In this document: positions 57,283 to 64,000 of the stretch, in pieces
Position numbering within the stretch: position 1 is the first letter of the stretch
Layout of the letters: each line of letters begins with the position of its first letter
Source of the DNA: Lentimicrobium saccharophilum
Lineage (GTDB): Bacteria > Bacteroidota > Bacteroidia > Bacteroidales > Lentimicrobiaceae
DNA: 64,000 nt
Assembly: GCF_001192835.1 (NCBI RefSeq)
Contig: NZ_DF968182.1
Span: 2,327,113-2,391,112 of the forward strand
Direction of reading: 5' to 3'
Program-made: the position numbers and the translations under genes
The notes under the pieces: generated by a model
Databases searched by the model: none
Seen by the model: only the letters and a program-made list of their open reading frames with translations
Told to the model about the DNA's origin: nothing

Positions 57283-57314
57283 CTTGAAACACTTATAAAT
57301 ATTTTGTATATTTG
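57283..57314 (+). promoter_or_regulatory. Promoter of the propeller histidine kinase
   Basis: CTTG (57283-57286), a 20-base spacer, TATATTTG (57307-57314). It leaves a leader of about 90 bases before the ATG at 57412, long enough for leader-level control, though no structure stands out. Confidence 0.6.
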
Positions 57315-57411
57315 AGATCATCTGTAAAGGGCGTTTGCTGATTGTTCTTCTCTGCACTGACCTGAAAGCAACAATAATTTCCGGATAAAACCCCTTAATC
57401 ATCAGCTGGAA

Positions 57412-60400
57412 ATGAGAATCAAGTCTGTGTTAACCCTTATTCTGCTCCAGGCCGCCATTTCAATGACGATGGCACAGCAGTTTTATTTTACAGGATACTC
57501 AATCGGAGATGGCCTTTCGCAGAGTGTCGTTAACTGTATCTTTCAGGATTCTCGGGGATTCCTTTGGATAGGCACCCAAAACGGGTTGAACAGGTTTAAC
57601 GGATACAAATTTGAAGTCTTTACCTATAATCCGGATGATAGCTGTTCGATTCCAAACAACTGGATATATGCCATAACTGAAGATAAAGAAGCTAATCTCT
57701 GGATAGGTACCAAGGGGGGACTGGTCAGGTACAACAGAAAAGAAAACCGCTTTACTTCAGTAAGGTATGAAATCCCTTTTGACAAGCCTGTAACTGATTA
57801 TGTTTACGATGTCAGATGTGAACAACACGGACAACTTATCATCAACACACCTCCTGTACTTACAATCTGTAATCCGGCAACCTTATCGTTCCGTCATTAT
57901 CTGGTTCCGCTGGAGAATGATCCGAGTGTTAAGGACAACAACATTCCTGTACTTCAGGATAACAATGGTACAATATGGGTTGCATCAACGAAAGGGCTGG
58001 CTGCTTTTGATCCTGCAACCAAAACATTCAGCACTTATCATGCTCGGCCCGGCAATCCTGAAAGCCTGTCAGGCAACAATATTACAGCTTTGCATCTGGA
58101 CCGGCAGGGGAATTTATGGATAGGTACAACCACCGGCCTCAGTTGTATGAATAAGGTTGACAACCACATTGTCAGCTATCAGCATCATCCAGGGGATAAG
58201 CATTCGCTCAGCAATAACTTTGTCAGAGCCATACTCTCCGATTCTTCGGGCAATATATGGATAGCTACCGAAGGGGGTGGGCTGAACAGGCTAAAGCCCG
58301 CGAAAGAAAAAAAGCGGACTGCTGAAACCTTTACTGCAGAAGACAACGGGCTGAATCACAACATCAACCTCTCCCTTCTCATTGACAACTCCAATAATCT
58401 TTGGATAGGAACATTGTCGGGGCTGAATAAAACCGACCTGAAAAAAAGAAACTTCAACCTCTATCAGCGCAACGACACTCCCTATTCCGTTGACCTTGCC
58501 GGAAACGTAATTGCTTCGGTATATCTGGACGATCATAACGTTTTGTGGATCGGCAACTGGGGGCAGGGGTTGAATCTTTTTGACCGAAACACCGGCCGTG
58601 TTGAACATTTTTCAACTGCAGGCAGGGGCAAAGCATATATTCCGAATGATTTTGTGCACGTAATATTTGAAGACAGAAGGCAATATATCTGGATTGGAAG
58701 CAGAGACGGGCTTATGGTATTTGACAGGAAGGAGCGAATGTTTAAACGACCCTCCGGATTCCCGGTCCTGACAAGTTTCCCTGATTTCTCGGGGCTCAGG
58801 ATCAACAGCATGCTACAGGACAGACTGGGCAATTACTGGATTGCAACCAATCAGGGCGTATATAATCTTGCTGAAAACGGAAAACTCACCGAACACCTGC
58901 ACACAGTCAGTCCATCAGGGCGCGGTATCAGCGCTAACCTGGTATATGCAATTCTGGAGGACAGCAAAGGCGATATATGGATCGGCACGACAAACGGACT
59001 GGATATGATTACGCCCGGCAATCCGTCAGTGACCCATTTCAAAAAATCTGACAATAAACCCGGCACGCTTTCGGATAACTTTATAACGACGCTTTGTGAG
59101 GATCATGAAGGTAATATCTGGGTAGGCACGAATTCATATGTCAACCTATACTCGCGCAAGAAAGGTTCGTTTACCTATTATTCCAGAGCCCATGGCTTTC
59201 CGGGCAATCTGGTCTACAGTATACTTCCTGATGACAGGAATAACCTTTGGTTTGCAACCGGTAATGGTCTTTGCCGGTACAACCCTGGCGGGAACAGTTT
59301 CAGGACATTTACGGAAGCGGATGGCCTTCAGGGACAGGAGTTTAATCTTGGTGCAGCTTTTAAGGGTGCTCACGGTGAGATGTTCTTCGGAGGGATGAAC
59401 GGCCTGAACTCATTCTTCCCCGACTCGCTCCTCGACAACCCGAATATTCCGGTAATTACCATAACCTCTGCTTATAAAATCAGCAAAGGAAACAAGATGG
59501 ATATAAATCTTGAAGAGACCGGAAGAGTCAGACTGAAGCACTACGAGAACACGTTTACCATTGAGTTTGCCGCGATGGAATTTACCAATCCTTCGAAAAA
59601 TGCCTATGCTTATATGCTGGAAGGGATTGATGATAACTGGATAGAGATCGGTACCCGGAATTTTGTGGCATTCACCAATCTCACACCGGGCGACTATACC
59701 CTCAGGGTCAAAGGATGCAATAACGATGGAATCTGGAATGAAACCGGGGTCAGTCTGCCAATAAGCATCCGTCCTCCCTGGTGGAAAAGCCATATAGCAA
59801 TTGCCGCTTACCTTTTTATATTGGCATTCCTGATTTTCCTCTATATCAGAATTAGAGAACGTCATCTTATCAGGGAACGCAAAATACTGGAAGAGCGGGT
59901 AAGGCTCAGAACCCAGTTGATTGAAAGACAAAAATCAGAAATCCTCGGGAAGAATGCAGAACTCAATGGACTGAATGCAGCCAAAGACAAGTTCTTCTCC
60001 ATCATCGCCCACGACCTGCGCAACCCGTTCAATACCATCATCGGGCTTACAGATATCCTGCTGATTACGCTTAACAATATGGATCCCGTTAAACTGCAGA
60101 AAGCGCTGGAAAATATCAGAACATCCTCGCAGCAGGCACATGAATTGCTTGAAAATTTATTACTGTGGGCACGCACGCAGACCGGATCAATTGCATTCAG
60201 CCCCGAAACTGTCGACCTTAAAGCAATTGCAGAGGAAGGCATCGGACATATCACCGTACAGGCGGCTCGCAAAAACATAGAAATCAGTACCAATTTCAGC
60301 AAATGCAGGGCCATTCAGGCGGATGTCAATATGATCAATACAATCATGAGGAATCTGCTGACCAACGCACTTAAATTCACCAACAGAAACGGGAAGATCG

Positions 60401-60657
60401 ATGTCGGCATACAGGAGAGCCGCGGGTTCTGTATCCTGAGTGTTAAAGATAACGGCATTGGCATCCCGCCGGATAAAGCAAGGAAACTCTTTGATTTAGG
60501 CACTGTGCACAAATCAAAGGGCACAGATCAGGAGCCCGGCTCAGGCCTTGGACTGATCCTTTGCAAAGAACTGACCGAAATACATAAAGGCCGCATCGAC
60601 GTCAGCAGCGAACCTGGCAAAGGAAGCGAATTCAGGGTTTACCTGCCAACAGATTGA
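57412..60657 (+). CDS. Sensor histidine kinase with ligand-binding beta-propeller (Reg_prop) domain
   Basis: A 1,081-residue sensor kinase. Order: signal peptide (1-22, ending MTMAQ); about 13 Reg_prop blades (~30-665) recognisable by GNLWIGTxxGLxR variants, probably two seven-bladed propellers; a Y_Y_Y domain (~690-785, ENTFTIEFAAMEF... LTPGDYTLRVKG); one transmembrane helix (~796-815); a linker helix; HisKA with His867 in IIAHDLRNPF; and HATPase_c with NLLTNALKFTN, VKDNGIGIPPDK and GSGLGLILCKEL. Unlike the classical hybrid two-component systems of Bacteroides polysaccharide loci, it has no receiver and no AraC-type output, so it must signal to a separate regulator. It is presumably a sensor of an extracytoplasmic sugar-like ligand; the ligand is unknown. 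Confidence 0.92.
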   Translation: MRIKSVLTLILLQAAISMTMAQQFYFTGYSIGDGLSQSVVNCIFQDSRGFLWIGTQNGLNRFNGYKFEVFTYNPDDSCSIPNNWIYAITEDKEANLWIGTKGGLVRYNRKENRFTSVRYEIPFDKPVTDYVYDVRCEQHGQLIINTPPVLTICNPATLSFRHYLVPLENDPSVKDNNIPVLQDNNGTIWVASTKGLAAFDPATKTFSTYHARPGNPESLSGNNITALHLDRQGNLWIGTTTGLSCMNKVDNHIVSYQHHPGDKHSLSNNFVRAILSDSSGNIWIATEGGGLNRLKPAKEKKRTAETFTAEDNGLNHNINLSLLIDNSNNLWIGTLSGLNKTDLKKRNFNLYQRNDTPYSVDLAGNVIASVYLDDHNVLWIGNWGQGLNLFDRNTGRVEHFSTAGRGKAYIPNDFVHVIFEDRRQYIWIGSRDGLMVFDRKERMFKRPSGFPVLTSFPDFSGLRINSMLQDRLGNYWIATNQGVYNLAENGKLTEHLHTVSPSGRGISANLVYAILEDSKGDIWIGTTNGLDMITPGNPSVTHFKKSDNKPGTLSDNFITTLCEDHEGNIWVGTNSYVNLYSRKKGSFTYYSRAHGFPGNLVYSILPDDRNNLWFATGNGLCRYNPGGNSFRTFTEADGLQGQEFNLGAAFKGAHGEMFFGGMNGLNSFFPDSLLDNPNIPVITITSAYKISKGNKMDINLEETGRVRLKHYENTFTIEFAAMEFTNPSKNAYAYMLEGIDDNWIEIGTRNFVAFTNLTPGDYTLRVKGCNNDGIWNETGVSLPISIRPPWWKSHIAIAAYLFILAFLIFLYIRIRERHLIRERKILEERVRLRTQLIERQKSEILGKNAELNGLNAAKDKFFSIIAHDLRNPFNTIIGLTDILLITLNNMDPVKLQKALENIRTSSQQAHELLENLLLWARTQTGSIAFSPETVDLKAIAEEGIGHITVQAARKNIEISTNFSKCRAIQADVNMINTIMRNLLTNALKFTNRNGKIDVGIQESRGFCILSVKDNGIGIPPDKARKLFDLGTVHKSKGTDQEPGSGLGLILCKELTEIHKGRIDVSSEPGKGSEFRVYLPTD

Positions 60658-60842
60658 AAATAGCTCCCCTCTTCTGATCAGATTATTCAGTCTCCAAAAG
60701 CAAATCCGCCTGATTTACCAACCCCTGCCAATATATGTACCGGGGGATTTTGTGACTCCCTGAGGAAGATTTTTATCCCGGTAATTTCGGTAAACAAGCC
60801 TCCAGGGTCTGTATAACGGCCTGCGCAGCCGGTGAAACGCTT

Positions 60843-60877
60843 ATCGATTCATTTGCAGAGATAATCGATTATATTTG
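60843..60877 (+). promoter_or_regulatory. Promoter with paired ATCGATT sites
   Basis: The -7 element is TATATTTG (60870-60877). The hepta-base ATCGATT occurs at 60843-60849 and again at 60864-60870, exactly 21 bases (two helical turns) apart, covering the -33 position and touching the -7 element. ATCGAT itself is palindromic. The arrangement looks like a repressor operator, but the regulator is unknown. Confidence 0.45.
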
Positions 60878-60931
60878 GTTATAACACAGCTTGTTACATA
60901 ACTTTACTTCACCATAACCAACCTATTAAAC

Positions 60932-60937
60932 GGAGGA
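60932..60937 (+). promoter_or_regulatory. Strong Shine-Dalgarno site of the first small secreted gene
   Basis: GGAGGA, 7 bases before the ATG at 60945; it fixes the start and predicts high translation. Confidence 0.6.
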
Positions 60938-60944
60938 AAGTACC

Positions 60945-61418
60945 ATGAAAAAACTTATTGCTGTGCTGCTGCTGGTCATGACAGCCCTTGCCTTAAGGGC
61001 AGGCGAAGAAACGATCAATTACCTGACTTCCGGTGGTAAAACCTATTTCTGCCAGAAAGTAAGATCCGGGTTATTCTGTGCAAACATCGTAACAAGCGAT
61101 GGATTTACCCTTAAAATTCCTTACAGTAAAGTGGATTCCTATTTCTGCAAAGGAAAACTTTACGAACGGCTCCCTGTAATCTACGAAGGTGCGGCTAAAG
61201 GCAAAACCGCCCTTATGGAGTATGTAACTTCGCGTAACGGGCTCAGGCTCTATAAGTACTGCGAATACGGCGAATGCGGCGACCTGTTGAAATGCAATTA
61301 TCAGCCGGCTCATCTCCAGGTGGTTTACTATGTTTTTAAAGATGGCGAATTCTACCTGCTGGTGGATTGTAAAAATGCCGCCACGGTCCTTCCGTTTTTC
61401 GGAATTAAGGTAATATAG
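60945..61418 (+). CDS. Small secreted protein, paralogue 1
   Basis: A 157-residue exported protein of unknown function. The signal peptide is residues 1-~19 (LLLVMTALALRAG). The mature part has a GKTYFCQKVRSGLFCANI strand region and a TLKIPYSKVDSYFCKGKLYERLP segment, then a cysteine-rich LYKYCEYGECGDLLKC, and ends in a hydrophobic strand. It is clearly related to the next gene along its whole length (same order: TY.C.K, G..LKIP.S.V..Y..K...YE.LP, RLY.YC...G..DPL). I recognise no named family. The strong ribosome binding site suggests abundant expression. Confidence 0.82.
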   Translation: MKKLIAVLLLVMTALALRAGEETINYLTSGGKTYFCQKVRSGLFCANIVTSDGFTLKIPYSKVDSYFCKGKLYERLPVIYEGAAKGKTALMEYVTSRNGLRLYKYCEYGECGDLLKCNYQPAHLQVVYYVFKDGEFYLLVDCKNAATVLPFFGIKVI

Positions 61419-61489
61419 TCCTTAATACGGAACTTTATTCCTGAACAGGATCCGACCGTAAATTCAGTAACCATTAACAAATCACTGTC

Positions 61490-61981
61490 ATGAAAACAAT
61501 CCTGATATTACTGACACTGGCCTTAATATCGCCGGGCAGCAGGGCAAAATCATCTGCTGAGGGTTTCATCGTCACGGAAGGGATTACTTATCAATGCCTG
61601 AAAATGACAACCGGATTCTCTCACACCCGGATTATGACGACTGAAGGTGAGTTTTTAAAAATCCCCAACAGCAGCGTGAAAGCCTACCGGATAAAAGACC
61701 ATCAATATGAACTGTTGCCGTTGCTGAATGTCCGGGGCGATACCCTTGACCTCGTGTTCATGGAATTCATTTCCCGGCGCGATGGCTGCCGTCTTTACAG
61801 GTATTGCAGTAACTGCGGAAAATATGATCCTTTGAACTGGGAAATTGCTCCTCAAAACCGTATTTACAGGTACTATCTGTTGAGTAACGGACATTTGAAA
61901 CTGCTGAAAAGTGAAGCAGAAACCAATGACACCCTGGCCTGGTTTAATATCAACGTAATCAGCGATCGCAGGCCAAGATAG
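61490..61981 (+). CDS. Small secreted protein, paralogue 2
   Basis: A 163-residue exported protein (signal peptide 1-~19, ending SRAKS) homologous to paralogue 1: shared blocks are ITYQCLKMTTGF, FLKIPNSSVKAYRIKDHQYELLP, MEFISRRDGCRLYRYCSNCGKYDPL and a terminal beta-strand. It lacks a strong ribosome binding site and follows paralogue 1 by 71 bases with no terminator in between, so it is probably co-transcribed. Both keep the RLYxYC cysteine but differ in the other cysteines. Function unknown; a divergent duplicated pair of envelope proteins. Confidence 0.8.
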   Translation: MKTILILLTLALISPGSRAKSSAEGFIVTEGITYQCLKMTTGFSHTRIMTTEGEFLKIPNSSVKAYRIKDHQYELLPLLNVRGDTLDLVFMEFISRRDGCRLYRYCSNCGKYDPLNWEIAPQNRIYRYYLLSNGHLKLLKSEAETNDTLAWFNINVISDRRPR

Positions 61982-62016
61982 TCAAGATGCGATGACCGGC
62001 AATATTGCCGTAAACC

Positions 62017-62052
62017 AGGAAAGGCCGTTTCTATTCCGAAACGGCCTTTCCT
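62017..62052. terminator. Hairpin between convergent genes
   Basis: A perfect 15-bp stem AGGAAAGGCCGTTTC/GAAACGGCCTTTCCT with a 6-base loop, between paralogue 2 and the convergent GEVED protein gene. Both strands read the same stem. There is no T-run, so it may act as a two-way transcription barrier. Confidence 0.7.
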
Positions 62053-62071
62053 GCTATTAACTGACCTCAGC

Positions 62072-64000
62072 TTATTGCCTGATCAAACGCCGTGTAAATG
62101 ATTTGTATCCGGTAATTACCTCAACAATATACAATCCTGCCGGTATATCAGAAATGTTGACTTCTGAACTGAAACCTTTCTGCAGAATGAGTTTGCCAAG
62201 CAGGTTATAAATCCTGATTTCCTTTCCTTCGGCACCCGATAATCCTATATGCAGCATGTTGTCTGATGCAGGATTCGGATAAATCATCAGGGTGGGTTCT
62301 TCAGCAAAATCCACTCCCGATGAAAATCCCTGGTTGGCTGTAAGTACAATGTTAACTGTATAATCTTCAACCTCGCCATAAGAGAAGACTTCACAGGAGG
62401 TCGGGCTGGCATTGTACTTCATGGAAACACGCATGCGGGTCGGTCCGGTAAGTGCAGCAGAGGGCACAGTAAAGTTCCTGCTGATGGAAGTGGAGGTCGT
62501 TCGGGTAACATTAACCACCTGTTCGCCGGAATCAAGAAAATCGCCATCGTGATTATAATCAATCCAAACCCTGTAGGCTTCACGGTATCGTGATCCCGAC
62601 CAGGCCGGGACAATCACAATATTGTTGGATGTACCTCTTACCAGATTGGTTGAAAGCGCGGTATAATCGGCATATCCGCCATTATTGCCTGAATTGTTGT
62701 TGACAGATCCGAGCTGCACCCGCTGAATCCATTCATCGGCGGTACTGTTGCCCCTTGAAGCACAATAGGTAATCGTATTCTCCAGTGTAGTGATATTTAC
62801 AAGATTACTTGAAGGGGAAACATTTCCGGCGGCATCTTTTGCCCTTACTGAGAATGTGTAGGAAGTATTCGGCGTTAACCCGACAACCGCAGCTGAAGTT
62901 GAAGTAACTGTCTGAACAACTGCACTGCCCTGATAGACATCATATCCGGTTACCCCGACATTATCGGTGGAAGCTGTCCATGAAAGATTCACCGCAGTCT
63001 GGGTAATTCCTGATGCAGTCAAATCCGTTGGTGCAGTAGGAGCCTGGGTATCAGGAGGAGCCAGGGTGGTCACATTCAAAACATTCGAGGAAGGTGAAAC
63101 ATTTCCGGCGGCATCTCTGGCTTTTACCGAGAAAGTATAGCTGGTTGAAGCCGAGAGTCCTGTGACCGAAGCCGAAGTTACAGCAACCGACTGAATCAGT
63201 GTACTGCCCTGGTAAACATCGTAGGCAACTACGCCCACATTATCGGTGGATGCTGTCCAGCTGAGGTTGACCGAGTTTTGGGTAATACCCGACGCCGTCA
63301 GTCCGGTCGGGGCGGTCGGGGCTTGTGTATCAGGACCCTGAGCCGCGATAATTACAGTATAGTCCTCAACTTCGCCGTAAGTGAATGTTTCACAGGCAGT
63401 GGGAACTGCATTGTACTTCATCGAAACACGCATCCGGGTTGCGCCCTCTGTGGCAGTAGCAGGAACGGCAACCGAACCGCTTACAGGGGTTGTCTTGGTG
63501 GCAGCATTGGTAAATACCTGTTCACCGGCATCGGTAAAATCGCCGTCTTTGTTGTAATCAATCCACACCGAATAACCTTCGGAATAAACAGTACCGGTCC
63601 AGGTCGGAGTTATTGTGATGGTATAGGCTGTCCCCTTGTCCAGACTGGTTGAGATAGCCGTGAAATCGGAGTAATACTGGGCTCCGGAAGCATTATTGAT
63701 GGTATTGAGCTGCACCCTGCCGATATACTCATCGTTGGTATTTGTACTGGCCGAACTGCAGTAATTCAGCTGCACCTCAGTGGTTGTGAACAATACCGAA
63801 GCTGAATAAGCCGAAGTAATATTGTCAGGGCATTTGCTCCGAACCTGTGCTTCATACTGTGTCAGCGGACTCAGCCCTGAAAGACTGGCAGAAGTGCCTG
63901 TAACGGCAACAGTTGTCCAGGTAGTAGTCCCTGTTACCCGGTATCTTAAATCGTAAGTAGCTGCAGTTACAGCATTCCAGGTAAGGGTTGCCGTGGATGA
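62072..64000 (-). CDS. GEVED/fibronectin-III surface protein with T9SS type A sorting domain (partial)
   Basis: The 3' part of a gene on the minus strand; its start lies beyond the window end, and the frame is open to base 64000. The 642 visible residues hold, in order, the end of a fibronectin type III domain, a GEVED domain (EYIGRVQLNTINN... VWIDYNKDGDFTDAGEQVF... YGEVEDYTV), two FN3 domains whose PTAPTDLTASGITQ.AVNLSWTASTDNVGV segments are nearly identical, a second GEVED domain, and a type A sorting domain (PTLMIYPNPASDNML ... PAGLYIVEVITG). It is a T9SS-exported surface protein; GEVED and FN3 domains often accompany secreted enzymes or adhesins, so a catalytic domain may lie upstream. 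Confidence 0.9.
   Translation of the reverse strand, partial: SSTATLTWNAVTAATYDLRYRVTGTTTWTTVAVTGTSASLSGLSPLTQYEAQVRSKCPDNITSAYSASVLFTTTEVQLNYCSSASTNTNDEYIGRVQLNTINNASGAQYYSDFTAISTSLDKGTAYTITITPTWTGTVYSEGYSVWIDYNKDGDFTDAGEQVFTNAATKTTPVSGSVAVPATATEGATRMRVSMKYNAVPTACETFTYGEVEDYTVIIAAQGPDTQAPTAPTGLTASGITQNSVNLSWTASTDNVGVVAYDVYQGSTLIQSVAVTSASVTGLSASTSYTFSVKARDAAGNVSPSSNVLNVTTLAPPDTQAPTAPTDLTASGITQTAVNLSWTASTDNVGVTGYDVYQGSAVVQTVTSTSAAVVGLTPNTSYTFSVRAKDAAGNVSPSSNLVNITTLENTITYCASRGNSTADEWIQRVQLGSVNNNSGNNGGYADYTALSTNLVRGTSNNIVIVPAWSGSRYREAYRVWIDYNHDGDFLDSGEQVVNVTRTTSTSISRNFTVPSAALTGPTRMRVSMKYNASPTSCEVFSYGEVEDYTVNIVLTANQGFSSGVDFAEEPTLMIYPNPASDNMLHIGLSGAEGKEIRIYNLLGKLILQKGFSSEVNISDIPAGLYIVEVITGYKSFTRRLIRQ

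Overview
The window is chromosomal DNA from a member of the Bacteroidota, most likely class Bacteroidia. The evidence is mutually consistent. There are three type IX secretion system (T9SS) cargo proteins with the phylum's C-terminal sorting domains, and a PorP/SprF-family outer-membrane protein. Promoters read TTTG-N19/20-TAnnTTTG rather than the sigma70 consensus. LytTR two-component pairs and a Reg_prop-propeller histidine kinase are also present. No phage, insertion sequence, CRISPR array or rRNA operon was found. I cannot place it below class from sequence alone.

Layout. 1-2.9 kb: HAD hydrolase, DUF1697 protein, zinc metallopeptidase, gamma-carbonic anhydrase. 2.9-4.6 kb: nadB, with a possible 39-residue gene squeezed between nadB and the carbonic anhydrase. 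4.7-12.3 kb: a 2-oxoglutarate oxidation cluster. sucA-sucB (NAD-linked complex, minus strand) and a 55-residue 2[4Fe-4S] ferredoxin (minus) lie head to head with korA-korB (ferredoxin-linked oxidoreductase, plus). 12.4-16.2 kb: GNAT, an unknown membrane-anchored protein, a T9SS-exported thioredoxin-like protein, deoC and an aldo/keto reductase. 16.5-40.9 kb: one 23.2-kb gene for a 7,727-residue surface protein, then a PorP/SprF gene. 41.4-46.9 kb: Na+/H+ antiporter, then a translation/ribosome-assembly neighbourhood (era, initiator tRNA, der, an Hsp15-like S4 protein, an RlmI-like rRNA methyltransferase). 47-53 kb: PfkB kinase, secreted GH31 glycosidase, coiled-coil lipoprotein, membrane protein, flavodoxin. 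53.3-60.7 kb: an unknown protein and three signalling units (membrane LytTR protein, LytS/LytR-type pair, propeller kinase). 60.9-64 kb: two paralogous small secreted proteins and a GEVED/fibronectin-III T9SS protein cut by the window edge.

The dominant feature is the giant gene. Its product has a signal peptide, 4 PKD-like domains, 40 copies of an ~89-residue two-cysteine repeat, 2 more PKD-like domains, 6 Ig-like domains, 16 more two-cysteine repeats, 18 classical PKD domains and a CHU_C (type B) sorting domain. Two parts are built from higher-order units: a dimer of the two-cysteine repeat and a trimer of PKD domains. With the downstream PorP/SprF gene this resembles the SprB/SprF adhesin-plus-export-partner arrangement known from gliding Bacteroidota, so it probably encodes a very long surface fibre. 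The other notable points are the side-by-side NAD- and ferredoxin-linked 2-oxoglutarate enzymes, the possible micro-gene after nadB, and the initiator tRNA with a U1-U72 mismatch.
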